A DNA stretch of 64,000 nt. It comes from Nesterenkonia ebinurensis. Its GTDB lineage: Bacteria > Actinomycetota > Actinomycetes > Actinomycetales > Micrococcaceae. Of the stretch, positions 45,103 to 55,685 are shown piece by piece. Under the pieces are notes generated by a model, which was not told the DNA's origin, ran no database searches, and saw nothing but the letters and a program-made list of their open reading frames with translations. Location of the stretch: the NCBI RefSeq assembly GCF_008711175.1, contig NZ_VWNF01000041.1, positions 62,001 to 126,000 of the forward strand, in the 5' to 3' direction. The position numbers were made by a program, and so were the translations under genes. Numbering within the stretch: the stretch's first letter is position 1; each line of letters starts with the position of its first letter.

Positions 45103-45237
45103 ATGAAACGCCTAACGGAACTCACCGGCTCCCGCGACACGGTGGCTCCCAAGGCGAGCAACAAGAAAAGCCGGGTGCGGCGTCGTCGTCCCGGTAAGCC
45201 CAAGAGAAGATTCAACTTCAGCAAAGGAGAGAGCTGA
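45103..45237 (+). CDS. possible 44-residue basic leader peptide before groES
   Basis: An open frame of 44 codons from ATG within the groES leader, ending two bases before the GTG of groES so that its last codons overlap the groES ribosome-binding site. The peptide is strongly basic ([16 protein letters not shown]). No good ribosome-binding site precedes the ATG. It could be a translated leader that couples to groES, or simply a chance frame in GC-rich DNA; I lean slightly to chance. Confidence 0.25.
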   Translation: MKRLTELTGSRDTVAPKASNKKSRVRRRRPGKPKRRFNFSKGES

Positions 45238-45238
45238 C

Positions 45239-45535
45239 GTGTCAGTCTCCATCAAGCCCCTCGAGGATCGTATTGTTGTCCGCCCCCTGGAGGCCGAGCA
45301 GACCACCGCATCCGGCCTGGTCATCCCGGACACCGCTAAGGAAAAGCCGCAGGAGGGCGAGGTCGTGGCCGTAGGCCCCGGCAAGGTCTCCGACGCCGGT
45401 GAGCGCCTGCCCGTAGACGTCGCCGAAGGTGACGTGGTCATCTACTCCAAGTTCGGCGGCACCGAGGTCAAGGTCGGCGGCGAGGAGTACCTGGTGCTCA
45501 ACGCCCGCGACGTCCTGGCCAAGGTCGAGAAGTAA
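45239..45535 (+). CDS. groES: co-chaperonin GroES
   Basis: A 98-residue Cpn10 that caps the GroEL ring during protein folding. It opens [18 protein letters not shown], has the mobile loop around [19 protein letters not shown] and the GKVSDAG and [14 protein letters not shown] segments. GTG start with AAAGGAGAG upstream. First gene of the groESL operon under double CIRCE control. Confidence 0.98.
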   Translation: MSVSIKPLEDRIVVRPLEAEQTTASGLVIPDTAKEKPQEGEVVAVGPGKVSDAGERLPVDVAEGDVVIYSKFGGTEVKVGGEEYLVLNARDVLAKVEK

Positions 45536-45569
45536 ACCACTTTCACGCTCGACTTATCTCAAGGAGTAA

Positions 45570-47174
<1,605 letters not shown>

Positions 47175-47204
47175 TCTTCTGATCACTGCCTGACTCACCT
47201 TCGC

Positions 47205-47239
47205 GAGGCCCCGTCCAGCAGCACGCTGGGCGGGGCCTC
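47205..47239 (+). terminator. terminator of the groESL operon
   Basis: GAGGCCCCGTCCAGC pairs with GCTGGGCGGGGCCTC (one G-T pair) across AGCAC, 31 bases after groEL. Only a weak T content follows. Confidence 0.8.
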
Positions 47240-47269
47240 ATCGGTATCTGCTGTGGAAAGATAGAGACA

Positions 47270-47797
47270 ATGAGTACGACGCCGCCCCCCGCCATTTCCA
47301 CTGCCCTGATCCGCATCGCAGAGCCCGCAGACTATCAGCGCATCGGCGAACTCACTGTCGCAGCCTATGTGAACGGCGGGCATATGCGAGCCTCCGACAA
47401 TTACGTCCAGCACCTCACCGAGGTGGCTGAGCGGGCAGAGCAGGCGAGGCTGCTGGTTGCGGAGGTGGACGGTGTGGTCGCTGGCTCTGCCACGGTCACC
47501 GATTACGATGGAGCCTTCGCGGAGGTCTCCCTGCCCGGGGAAATCGAGTTCCGGATGTTAGCCGTAGCCCCAGAATTCCAGGGCCGAGGTGTGGCCCGCA
47601 CCCTGGTCCGCCATATAGTGGCGCAGGCTCAGTCCCGACCTCAGATCCACGGTGTGGCGCTGTGCAGCCTGAGATCTATGACCGCAGCCCATACGCTCTA
47701 CGAATCCGAGGGGTTCATCCGCGATCTGCGCCGCGACTTTGTGCTCAATATCCCGCATAAGCAGGCCACTTTCCCCTTCTTCCGCAGAGAGGTGTGA
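47270..47797 (+). CDS. GNAT-family acetyltransferase
   Basis: A 175-residue N-acetyltransferase. The acetyl-CoA-binding loop is VAPEFQGRGVARTLVRHIV near residue 100, preceded by the strand IEFRMLAV and followed by TAAHTLYESEGF near 142. The substrate is unknown; it could be a small molecule or protein N-terminus. It lies four bases before a low-molecular-weight phosphatase gene, so the two are probably one transcript. Confidence 0.88.
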   Translation: MSTTPPPAISTALIRIAEPADYQRIGELTVAAYVNGGHMRASDNYVQHLTEVAERAEQARLLVAEVDGVVAGSATVTDYDGAFAEVSLPGEIEFRMLAVAPEFQGRGVARTLVRHIVAQAQSRPQIHGVALCSLRSMTAAHTLYESEGFIRDLRRDFVLNIPHKQATFPFFRREV

Positions 47798-47801
47798 TCC
47801 T

Positions 47802-48380
47802 GTGAGGACTACGAGGTTCACCATCCTGGCTGTCTGTACCGGCAATATCTGCCGCTCACCCGCCATGGAGCGGCTGCTGGCCCACTTGTTCCACGATGAG
47901 CCGGAGATTGAGGTGATCTCTGGGGGCACCTATGCCCATGACGGTGAGGATATGCAGGAGCCGATGAAGCGGCGCATCGCCGGCTATGGGGCAGAGGTGG
48001 AGGGCTTCGTGGCCGAGCAGGTCACCCCGGGGATGATCGAGCGCGCCGACCTGATCCTGGCCGCTACCCGGGTCCACGTGCAGGACATGCTGGCCGAGGT
48101 GCCGGAAGCCCGGGCGCGGATGTTCACCCATCCGGAGTTCGGCCGCCTGCTAGAGAGTGTGGATGACCACGCCCAGGGCGACTCTGTCACCGAGCAGCTT
48201 ACCGCTCTGGTTCCGGTGCTCAACCGGGCACGGCAGAAGACCGGGCCGCCCACTGGAGAGGAGGACGTCGTCGATCCCTATATGCTCCCGGAGTCGGTGT
48301 ACAGCGAATCCTTCCGGCAGATCCGGGAGCCGGTGGAGAAGCTGGCAGAAGTGTTGGCGATGAGGGAGCAGCTCCTTTAG
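47802..48380 (+). CDS. low-molecular-weight protein-tyrosine phosphatase
   Basis: A 192-residue LMW-PTP. The P-loop with catalytic Cys and Arg is VCTGNICRSPAMERL near residue 13, and the general-acid Asp is in DVVDPYMLPE near 163. Members remove phosphate from protein Tyr or Arg, for example on tyrosine kinases of exopolysaccharide synthesis. GTG start is chosen because FTILAVCTGNICRS must lie near the N-terminus and GAGAGG lies upstream. The protein is longer than the usual 150 residues, with an insertion around 115-150. Confidence 0.9.
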   Translation: MRTTRFTILAVCTGNICRSPAMERLLAHLFHDEPEIEVISGGTYAHDGEDMQEPMKRRIAGYGAEVEGFVAEQVTPGMIERADLILAATRVHVQDMLAEVPEARARMFTHPEFGRLLESVDDHAQGDSVTEQLTALVPVLNRARQKTGPPTGEEDVVDPYMLPESVYSESFRQIREPVEKLAEVLAMREQLL

Positions 48381-48425
48381 GTAGGCGTGAAGGCCGGCGC
48401 CGCCGGCTGAGCCGGGAAAACTAAC

Positions 48426-49253
48426 TCAGAGGGAATCGAGTCCGAAGGTGGTGAGCACCAGGGGGAAGGCCAGAAACGCCACAGCGTCGAGCAGGAAGTG
48501 GGCGATGACCAGCGGCATCACTCGCCCATACTTCAGATAGAGCCAGCCGAAGATCACCCCCATGACCAGATTGCCGAACCCGGGTCCGAATCCCTGGTAG
48601 AGGTGATAGGCCGCGCGCAGAGCCGCTGAGGCGAGGATCAGGATCCAGAGGCCGGCGGTAGCGCCGTTCAGCTGCGGCCAGATGCGCCGTGCCCGGTCGA
48701 AGAGGTAGGCCACCATGATGATCTCCTCCAACAAGGAGTGCCGCAGAGCTGCGAAGAGAAGCACTGGGGTGCTCCACCAGTATTCGGCGACATCGGCCGG
48801 GATGATCTGTACAGTCAGGCCCAGGCTGCGTCCGGCGAAGTACACCGCCAGCGTGCCCAGCCCGAGCACGGCGAACAGCCCAGTGCCGAGAACCCAGTCC
48901 TTACCCGGGCGGCGGAAGTCCAGGCCCCAGCTCCGGAATGGGTTGCCGGCGCCAAGGAACACCAGGTAGATCACCAGGGCCACCGGGGTCAGGGCGAAGA
49001 GCGAATCCAGCAGCTGGTAGCTGAAATCGAAGAACTCGGCACGGGACCGGGAGCGCTGCACGGTGGCGCTCTGCTCAGACAGCGGGGCGATGCTCAGCCG
49101 CTCGGCCAGCTGCAGCACGGCATAGACCGCACTGCGCCCCAGAGAGAGTGCCAGCACGATCCCCACTTCCCACGCGTAGAAGCGTCGGGAGGCCATGCTG
49201 CTGTCCACTCCTGGTCTGGCAGGATGGTGAGAAGGCGGCGTCGTACTGGTCAC
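48426..49253 (-). CDS. CPBP-family intramembrane glutamic protease
   Basis: A 275-residue polytopic protein of the CAAX-protease and bacteriocin-processing family. The EE-xxx motif is in SLLEEIIMVAYLFDRARR near residue 165, a conserved His is in ALRAAYHLYQGFGPGFGN near 210, and the last His is in IAHFLLDAVAF near 255. About eight helices are predicted. Homologues cut within membranes or process peptides; some confer bacteriocin immunity. GTG start is weakly supported; Met20 (MASRRFYAW) with CAGGAG upstream is an alternative. It stands apart from its neighbours functionally. Confidence 0.85.
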   Translation of the reverse strand: MTSTTPPSHHPARPGVDSSMASRRFYAWEVGIVLALSLGRSAVYAVLQLAERLSIAPLSEQSATVQRSRSRAEFFDFSYQLLDSLFALTPVALVIYLVFLGAGNPFRSWGLDFRRPGKDWVLGTGLFAVLGLGTLAVYFAGRSLGLTVQIIPADVAEYWWSTPVLLFAALRHSLLEEIIMVAYLFDRARRIWPQLNGATAGLWILILASAALRAAYHLYQGFGPGFGNLVMGVIFGWLYLKYGRVMPLVIAHFLLDAVAFLAFPLVLTTFGLDSL

Positions 49254-49289
49254 TTATCCAGTCTAGGAGTGAAGCGAGGGACGATGGGC

Positions 49290-50891
49290 TCAGGAGTCGG
49301 CTGAGGTGCTGCCTGAGTCGTTGTTGGTGACTTTGCGACGACGACGGCGGCGGCGCTGCGAGGATGAACGGGAGCCGCTCTCCTTGGGCTGCTGAGCCGA
49401 GGCCGCGGCGTCGTTGTTGCCTTGGTCACTGCGTTCACCGCCTGAGCGACGACGGTTACGGCCGCGGTTCCGACCACCGCCCCCGGAGTGCCCGCTCTCC
49501 CGCTTGCCACGATCGCCGGAGCGGTCCGGGCCGCCGAGGTCCTCGAGCTCCTCCCCTTCGAGCCCCTCCTTGGAGCGCTTATGCCGCGGCAGCCGCCCCT
49601 TGGTGCCTTTGGGAATATCCAGGTCCTCGAAGAGATGCGGGGAGGATGAGTAGGTCTCCACCGGCTCGGGCTGATCCAGGCCGATCGCCTTGTTGATCAG
49701 CGACCAGCGCGGTACATCCTCCCAATCCACAAAAGTGACTGCAGTGCCTTTCTGGCCGGCGCGGCCGGTGCGGCCGATCCGGTGCAGGTAGGTGGACTCG
49801 TCCTCGGGGCAGACGTAGTTGATCACGTGGGTGACGTCAGTGACGTCGATGCCGCGGGCGGCCACATCGGTGGCCACCAGCACGTCGACCTTGTCATTGC
49901 GGAAGGCGCGCAGGGCCTGCTCGCGGGCGCCCTGGCCCAGGTCGCCGTGGATGGCTCCGGCGGCGAATCCGCGGGACTTCAGCTCATCGGCCAGCTTGTC
50001 AGCCTGCCGCTTGGTACGGGTGAAGATGATGGTCCGCCCGCGGTTTGAAGCCTGCAGGATCCGGGCAATCATTTCGTCCTTGTCCAGGGAGTGCGCCCGG
50101 TAGACCACCTGGCGGATGTCCTTCTTGGTGACACCCTCGTCGAAGGGGTCAGCCGCGGAGATATGGGTGGGTTTGGTCATGAACCGCCGCGCCATGGAGA
50201 CCACAGGCCCGGGCATCGTGGCGGAGAACAGCATGGTCTGGCGCACCTCGGGCACAAAGCTCAGCAGCTTCTCCACATCGGGCAGGAACCCGAGGTCGAG
50301 CATCTCATCGGCCTCGTCCAATACCACGATCTTCACGTTCTTCAGGTTCAGGTGCTTCTGCCGGTGCAGGTCGATGAGCCGGCCCGGGGTGCCCACCACA
50401 ATCTCCACACCGGCCTCCAGCTGTTTGATCTGCGGCTCGTAGTCGCGGCCGCCGTAGATGGTGGCGATCCGTGCACCCAGCTTGGCTCCGGCGGTGGTGA
50501 GGTCCCCGGCCACCTGTACGGCCAGCTCACGGGTGGGTGCAACGATCAGCGCCTGCGGTGCCCCAGGGGCTGGAAGTGCGTCATAGAGCCCAGTCCCTGG
50601 CGCGGCCACCCGCTGCAGGGCGGGGATGCCGAAGCCCAGGGTCTTGCCGGTGCCGGTCTTGGCCTGGCCAATGATGTCAGCCCCGCGCAGGGCGATCGGC
50701 AGGGTCTCGGCCTGGATGGGGAAGGGGGTGGTGATGCCCTTCTCGGTCAGGGCCTCAACGATTTCGCTGCGGACGTCGAAGTCCGCGAAGGTCAGCGTTG
50801 GCTCGCTTCCCGCTCGCTCACTTACAGGCTCTGCGGTGCCGATGTTCGGCTCAGTGGTCGTCTGTGAATTTTTTGTCATTCGTTCTTTCAT
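49290..50891 (-). CDS. DEAD-box RNA helicase (RhlE-like)
   Basis: A 533-residue ATP-dependent RNA helicase. All motifs are present: Q motif, AKTGTGKTLGF near residue 80, PTRELAVQV, VLDEADEMLDLGF near 200, SAT, and HRIGRTGRAGQKG near 370. The C-terminal 110 residues are Arg/Gly/Ser-rich and basic, a disordered RNA-binding tail (GKRESGHSGGGGRNRGR). It would remodel structured RNA in ribosome assembly or cold adaptation. Its start overlaps the DUF3107 stop (ATGA), and TetR and DUF3107 genes precede it, a block also known around Rv3211 in mycobacteria. Confidence 0.95.
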   Translation of the reverse strand: MKERMTKNSQTTTEPNIGTAEPVSERAGSEPTLTFADFDVRSEIVEALTEKGITTPFPIQAETLPIALRGADIIGQAKTGTGKTLGFGIPALQRVAAPGTGLYDALPAPGAPQALIVAPTRELAVQVAGDLTTAGAKLGARIATIYGGRDYEPQIKQLEAGVEIVVGTPGRLIDLHRQKHLNLKNVKIVVLDEADEMLDLGFLPDVEKLLSFVPEVRQTMLFSATMPGPVVSMARRFMTKPTHISAADPFDEGVTKKDIRQVVYRAHSLDKDEMIARILQASNRGRTIIFTRTKRQADKLADELKSRGFAAGAIHGDLGQGAREQALRAFRNDKVDVLVATDVAARGIDVTDVTHVINYVCPEDESTYLHRIGRTGRAGQKGTAVTFVDWEDVPRWSLINKAIGLDQPEPVETYSSSPHLFEDLDIPKGTKGRLPRHKRSKEGLEGEELEDLGGPDRSGDRGKRESGHSGGGGRNRGRNRRRSGGERSDQGNNDAAASAQQPKESGSRSSSQRRRRRRRKVTNNDSGSTSADS

Positions 50892-51121
50892 TCAGCGACG
50901 GCGGCGAATCCCACCGTCTGTTTGGTGTCGGAGCCGATCTCTACGTATCCGATCGAGGCCACCGGCACCACCACTTTCTTCTCGCGGCGGTCGGTGAGGC
51001 TCAGCAGCGGCTTGGACTTCTCGATCGCCTCAGCCACAGCCTTCTCGACGTCCTCAGCCGAAACCTCCGTGTCGATCACGATCTCGCGGGCCACGTTCTG
51101 GACTCCGATACGTACTTCCAT
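50888..51121 (-). CDS. DUF3107 protein (TB9.4-like)
   Basis: A 77-residue protein of the actinobacterial DUF3107 family, similar to the mycobacterial TB9.4 antigen. It begins MEVRIGVQNVAREIVIDTE, with a predicted ferredoxin-like strand-helix pattern, and ends near YVEIGSDTKQTVGF. The start is set by AAGGAG; the much longer upstream frame is not conserved. Its stop overlaps the helicase start, and a TetR regulator gene precedes it. Function is unknown. Confidence 0.88.
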   Translation of the reverse strand: MEVRIGVQNVAREIVIDTEVSAEDVEKAVAEAIEKSKPLLSLTDRREKKVVVPVASIGYVEIGSDTKQTVGFAAVAE

Positions 51122-51224
51122 GCCACTCCTTGAGGTCTTTGGGGCGGTGCCGGGTCGGCTCAGCGAAGAGCACAACGACGCCGCGGTGCAGGTCTTTATG
51201 CCCGATCCTACCTGCCCAGCCCGG

Positions 51225-51857
51225 TCAGGACTGCTCTGACTCCTTGGGAAATCCACTTATTCCGCGCCAGGCTAAACGTGAGGTGAGCTGGGCAGAGGTG
51301 TCGAGGTCGGGGCGTTCGGAGAGTTTGGACCAGTGGCGGGCGGCAGAGGTGGCCATGCCGATCAGTCCGTGGCCGAGCATCGTGGCCTCGGCCATGGGCT
51401 GGCCGGTGTCATCGGCAATCACTTCAGCGATAGCCACAGCCAGGGCGTCGTGGAACCGTTCCAGACGCTCGGCCACTGTGTGGTCGTTGTCCATACCGGC
51501 GGCGAAGATCAGCCGATAGGCCTCATCCTTGCGGGCGATGAACTCATAGAACGCGGTAACGGTGCCGGAGACCCGCTCTTTATTGGTCTCCGCGCTGCTC
51601 AGTACGGAGGTCAGCTCGTTCTGCAGCTGGTGGAGGTGAGTGTCCAGCAGGTCCAGGAACAGTTCGTGCTTGCCGGGGAAGTGCTGGTAAAGCACCGGTT
51701 TGGAGACCTCGGCAACCTCGGCGATATCGTCCATGGAGGCGGCGTGGAAGCCTTTGGCCACGAACACCTTCAGGGCTGAGTCCAGCAGCTGGACACGACG
51801 CTGCTCGCGCGGCAGTCGTTTGGCTCGGGCAGTCTCCGTGATCGGTCCGTTCGTCAT
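51225..51857 (-). CDS. TetR/AcrR-family transcriptional regulator
   Basis: A 210-residue regulator. The helix-turn-helix spans about 18-65 (QLLDSALKVFVAKGFHAASMDDIAEVAEVSKPVLYQHFPGKHELF). The C-terminal ligand domain has the TetR_C_33-like sequence found beside DUF3107 genes (FAAGMDNDHTVAERLERFHDALAVAIAEVI). It corresponds in position to Rv3208. It may sense membrane or lipid stress, but no operator is identified here. Confidence 0.92.
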   Translation of the reverse strand: MTNGPITETARAKRLPREQRRVQLLDSALKVFVAKGFHAASMDDIAEVAEVSKPVLYQHFPGKHELFLDLLDTHLHQLQNELTSVLSSAETNKERVSGTVTAFYEFIARKDEAYRLIFAAGMDNDHTVAERLERFHDALAVAIAEVIADDTGQPMAEATMLGHGLIGMATSAARHWSKLSERPDLDTSAQLTSRLAWRGISGFPKESEQS

Positions 51858-51893
51858 GGGTGACGATTCTAGAGCACTGTGACGTAACCCGGG

Positions 51894-52751
51894 TCACGTG
51901 GGCAGGGGCCCCGAGGCTGTAGCTCCGGTGCCGATCTGCAGTATCCGCACCACCTGTTCGGGCTCGGTGCTGTTCTCGCCCAGCCTGTTGGGCTTGCCGG
52001 TGATGCCGTGGTAGTCGGAGGAGCCGGTAATGATGAGGTCGCGGCGTCGAGCCAGGTCCAGCAGCAGCTGCTGGCCCTCCGGCGGGTTGTCCCGGTGGTG
52101 CACTTCCACTCCCAGCATCCCGGCCTCAACCAGTTCCTCCAGTTCAGTCAGAGACAGGGTGTTTCCACGGGCACCAGCCATCGCGTGGGCGATCACCGGC
52201 ACCCCGCCGGCCGCCCGCACCCGTTCCACCACTTCGGCAGGATGCGGATTGTCCTGCCCCACGTAGTAGCGGGATCCCTTATAGAGGTGGCGCTGGAAGG
52301 CCTCAGTGCGGGATTCCACCACACCGGCTGCCACCAGGGCATCGGCCAGATGCGGGCGGCCGATCGAGGCGTCTTCGCTAACCTGCTCCATCACCAGCTC
52401 CCAGGTGATGGGGAAATCCTCAGCCAGGAGTTCACAGATCCGCTTGGCCCGCTCCACCCGGCCGCCACGGGTGGCAGCGTTGATCTCCAGCATGGCCGGG
52501 TCCAGCGGGTCATGCAGGTAGCTGAGCATATGTACGCTGGCGGTGTCCGTCTTGGAGCTGATCTCCATCCCGGGGATGAACACCAGGCCGTGCTGCTGCG
52601 CGGCGGCGCGCGCCTCATCCCAGCCTGCGGATGAGTCGTGGTCGGTCAGCGCGATCCCGGCCAGCCCCACCCGCGCAGCCTCAGCCACCACATGGGCCGG
52701 GGGCTCGGTCCCGTCGGAGACTGTGGAGTGGGTGTGCAGATCGAAGCTCAT
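51894..52751 (-). CDS. PHP-domain phosphoesterase
   Basis: A 285-residue metal-dependent phosphoesterase with the PHP fold. The metal motifs are FDLHTHSTVSDGT at the N-terminus, ALTDHDSSAG near 38 and IPGMEISS near 60, with HAMAG near 190 and later SDYHG. Relatives of this length, such as RNase AM/YciV, hydrolyse 3',5'-bisphosphates or trim the 5' ends of RNA. The start is placed at MSFDLHTH because the family begins there. It diverges from the aminopeptidase P gene. Confidence 0.9.
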   Translation of the reverse strand: MSFDLHTHSTVSDGTEPPAHVVAEAARVGLAGIALTDHDSSAGWDEARAAAQQHGLVFIPGMEISSKTDTASVHMLSYLHDPLDPAMLEINAATRGGRVERAKRICELLAEDFPITWELVMEQVSEDASIGRPHLADALVAAGVVESRTEAFQRHLYKGSRYYVGQDNPHPAEVVERVRAAGGVPVIAHAMAGARGNTLSLTELEELVEAGMLGVEVHHRDNPPEGQQLLLDLARRRDLIITGSSDYHGITGKPNRLGENSTEPEQVVRILQIGTGATASGPLPT

Positions 52752-52825
52752 AGAGCAACTGTATCCACTGGCCTCCGCACTGGAGGTGCGCCGGGACCTC
52801 TGCACGGGGACATAGACTGATTTTC

Positions 52826-54391
52826 ATGACATCTGATGCGCAGACCAGTGATGAGAACCAGCAGCTGCAGGACCGGGTCAACAATCGTTCCCAGCGCCCC
52901 CAGTCGGAGGCTTTCAAGAAATTCATGGCCTCCCACTGGGCGCCTTCTGATGCAGGCATACACTCCCGTGATGAGGTGGCAGACTTCACCCCGCGGCGTC
53001 GTGCTGCGGTCTCTGAGCAGTTCGCCGGCGAGCGCGTGGTGGTCCCGGCGGGCCCGCTGAAGGTCCGCTCCAATGACACCGACTACCGGTTCCGCCCGCA
53101 CTCTGCTTTCGCGTATCTGACCGGGCTCGGGGTGGACCATGAGCCCAATGCGGTGCTGGTCTTCGAACCCACCAACGACGCCCCCAGCAGCTCTGATTCA
53201 ACTGGTGCCTCGGATACCCCGCACCATGAGGTGGCCCTGTACTTCAAGCCGATGGCTAGCCGTGACACCGAGGAGTTCTATGCGGACTCCCGGCATGGCG
53301 AGTTCTGGATCGGCCCGCGGCCTGACCTGGCGGAGTTCGAACAGCGGCTGGGCATCCGCACCAAGGACCTGGACCAGTTCGAGGCTGCGGTCACCAAGGA
53401 TGTGGGCCCAGCGGAGAGTGGCGGGACCCAGGTGCGTCTGCTGCGCGAGGCCGATCAGAATGTGGACGCCCTGGTGGACACCGCCCGGGCCAATACCAGC
53501 ATGGACCTGGAGGCTGCTGATGCTCTGGACGCTGAGCTGACCGAGTTCTGCTCTGAGCTGCGCCTGGTCAAGGATGACTGGGAGGTGAACCAGCTGCGTA
53601 ACTCCGTGGCCGCCACCATCGCCGGATTCGAGGATGTGGTCCGCGCCCTGCCCCGGGCGGTGGGCCATGACCGCGGGGAGCGAATCGTTGAGGGCGCTTT
53701 CTTCGCCCGCGCCCGACTGGAGGGCAATGACCTGGGCTATGACACCATCGCAGCCTCCGGCAACAACGCCACCATCCTGCACTGGATCCGCAACCATGAC
53801 CGGATTGATCCCGGTGAGCTGCTGCTGCTGGATGCCGGGGTGGAGGCCGATTCGCTCTACACCGCTGATATCACCCGAACCATCCCGGTCTCAGGCAGGT
53901 ATACCCCGGTGCAACGGAAGGTCTATGAGGCGGTGCTGGCCGCCGCAGACGCCGCCTTCGCAGTGGTCGAGCCCGGGATCAAGTTCCGCGATATCCACAC
54001 CACTGCAGTCACAGTGCTGGCTGAGCACCTTGATGAGTGGGGCCTCCTGCCGGTGTCCCTGGAGGAGGCGCTCTCCCAAGAGGGCCAGCAGCACCGGCGC
54101 TGGATGCCGCACGGCACCAGCCACCATTTGGGTCTGGATGTGCACGACTGTGCCCAGGCCAAGCGCGACCTCTACCTGGACGGGGTGTTGGAGCCCGGCA
54201 TGGTGTTCACCATTGAGCCTGGCCTGTACTTCAAGAATGAGGATCTTGCGGTGCCGGAGGAGTACCGCGGCATCGGGGTCCGCATTGAGGATGACGTGCT
54301 GGTCACCACCGACGGCTGTGAGAACCTCTCAGCAGCTCTGCCCCGCAAACCCGACGACGTCGAGGCTTGGATCGCCCACCTCCAGTCTTAG
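52826..54391 (+). CDS. pepP: Xaa-Pro aminopeptidase (aminopeptidase P)
   Basis: A 521-residue M24 metallopeptidase that removes N-terminal residues preceding proline. The N-terminal creatinase-type domain covers about 40-235. The pita-bread catalytic domain has both metal Asp residues in LLLDAGVEADSLYTADITRTIP near 330-350, His in PHGTSHHLGLDVHD near 430, and Glu in FTIEPGLYF and IRIEDDVLVT-type ends near 460 and 495. It is longer than E. coli PepP (about 440) through an N-terminal extension and an inserted loop near 120. The intergenic strip after it holds no obvious terminator. Confidence 0.95.
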   Translation: MTSDAQTSDENQQLQDRVNNRSQRPQSEAFKKFMASHWAPSDAGIHSRDEVADFTPRRRAAVSEQFAGERVVVPAGPLKVRSNDTDYRFRPHSAFAYLTGLGVDHEPNAVLVFEPTNDAPSSSDSTGASDTPHHEVALYFKPMASRDTEEFYADSRHGEFWIGPRPDLAEFEQRLGIRTKDLDQFEAAVTKDVGPAESGGTQVRLLREADQNVDALVDTARANTSMDLEAADALDAELTEFCSELRLVKDDWEVNQLRNSVAATIAGFEDVVRALPRAVGHDRGERIVEGAFFARARLEGNDLGYDTIAASGNNATILHWIRNHDRIDPGELLLLDAGVEADSLYTADITRTIPVSGRYTPVQRKVYEAVLAAADAAFAVVEPGIKFRDIHTTAVTVLAEHLDEWGLLPVSLEEALSQEGQQHRRWMPHGTSHHLGLDVHDCAQAKRDLYLDGVLEPGMVFTIEPGLYFKNEDLAVPEEYRGIGVRIEDDVLVTTDGCENLSAALPRKPDDVEAWIAHLQS

Positions 54392-54727
54392 AGAGATCCC
54401 AGCCACTAGGTCATGCCTCGTTGACTCGCTTCCCACCGCCCACCAGACCGCGGATCCCCGGCTCGCTCACTTGGGCTGCACGCTGACACGTAACTGGCTC
54501 TGCGCCTGGCCCGGTCACACATGCCTCCGGGATCTGCTCCACTCCCCCAGACTTGCCCAGCACGCACTATCGCGCATGCTCACAACGGCAGCACCCACCG
54601 GCGGACCCCTTAATCGCTGAGACGTTCGGTGAGCAGATTCCGCTCATCAGACCTGATGGCTCCCTTAACGTCTCATTCCGGGACTCTGAGGTCTTGCCGG
54701 TGCTACTTATGGGGAGTCAGCAGGCCC
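54392..54727. other. intergenic region with no recognised gene
   Basis: The 336 bases between two converging genes hold no strong hairpin. A plus-strand frame near 54620-54720 reads ETFGEQIPLIRPDGSLNVSFRDSEVLPVLLMG, which is unusually protein-like for noncoding DNA, but it has no start signal and runs on into the antisense of the next gene. It may be a worn fragment of a lost gene. Confidence 0.4.
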
Positions 54728-55654
54728 TCACCGCGAGGATGGCTCCCCCCGCGTCTCATCGGAGACTTCGGGGCGTGTGGCGTCGTCGTCCTCCGTCTGC
54801 TCCGGCTCGGCAGGCTCGGGCTTCTGCACGTCGGAGAGGCGCACGCCATAACGGGGCTTGCCGTCGGGCTGCGCCCACTCTTTCTGGGATGCTGCACCGG
54901 CGCCTTCGAATGACGACGCCGGTTCCCCACCCTCTCTCTGCTCACCGTAGGTGGGGGAGGAACCTTCACCTGAGGGAGTTGTGCCGGAAGCAGGGTCAGA
55001 GTCAGTGTCCGACGGCGGCGTCGTACTGGAATCTGGTGAGCCGAGACCGGGGCGGGGGGCACTGGGGTCGTTGGGCGTGCTGCTCTGTGTGGACTGCGCA
55101 GAGGTGGCCGACTCACGGCGGGCCGCCGCATCTAGGTTGGTGGATTTACCGGTGGGGTCATTGAGCGCATTAAGGCTGCTGACTCCGGCCTTAGCCACCA
55201 GCTGGCGGGCCTTCCCAGCCACCTGGAAGTCGCAGACCACATCGAAGGTGGTAGCAGTCAGCTGGGAGACCGAGATGAAGCTGCGAGCTCCACGCCGGGC
55301 CGAGAAGCTGATCACCCCGATGATCATCCAGATGGCCATGCCCATCAGCACCGCCATGCCGAAATTGACCAGCACCATCCCCTCCGGGGTGAACAGCATC
55401 AGCAAAAGTCCTATGAACGCACCGAACAGGGCCCCCTGCACCGCACCGGTCAGTGCAACCCGCGGATAGCTGAGCCGGCCGCGGACCTTCTCCACACTGC
55501 GCAGGTCATTTCCCACAATGGTGATGGCCTTCAGATCCAAGCCCTCGGCCGAGGCGAGGTGGTCCACCACTTTCTGGGCGTCCTCATAGGTGCGGTAGCG
55601 GCCCAGCAGTTCGCCGCGGGGCAGTCCGCCGGTGTGCAGTCCAAGATTCGCCAT
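54728..55654 (-). CDS. general-stress-type membrane protein with acidic tail
   Basis: A 308-residue protein. The N-terminus (about 8-60, RYRTYEDAQKVVDHLASAEGLDLKAITIVGNDLRSVEKV) matches the GSP17M/YflT stress domain. Two membrane helices with Gly-rich faces follow (about 70-120). After about residue 165 the protein is a long disordered tail rich in Ser, Pro, Asp and Glu. The ATG is preferred over a TTG six codons earlier. It is divergent from mrp with 31 bases between starts. Role unknown; possibly membrane stress. Confidence 0.78.
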   Translation of the reverse strand: MANLGLHTGGLPRGELLGRYRTYEDAQKVVDHLASAEGLDLKAITIVGNDLRSVEKVRGRLSYPRVALTGAVQGALFGAFIGLLLMLFTPEGMVLVNFGMAVLMGMAIWMIIGVISFSARRGARSFISVSQLTATTFDVVCDFQVAGKARQLVAKAGVSSLNALNDPTGKSTNLDAAARRESATSAQSTQSSTPNDPSAPRPGLGSPDSSTTPPSDTDSDPASGTTPSGEGSSPTYGEQREGGEPASSFEGAGAASQKEWAQPDGKPRYGVRLSDVQKPEPAEPEQTEDDDATRPEVSDETRGEPSSR

Positions 55655-55685
55655 AACCCCATTGTTCCCCAACTAGACTGGACGG

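Noticed and set aside
51121-51256. Longer start for the DUF3107 gene
   Set aside because: The 45 added residues are Ser/Pro/Arg-rich and run into the end of the TetR gene; AAGGAG before MEVRIGV marks the true start.
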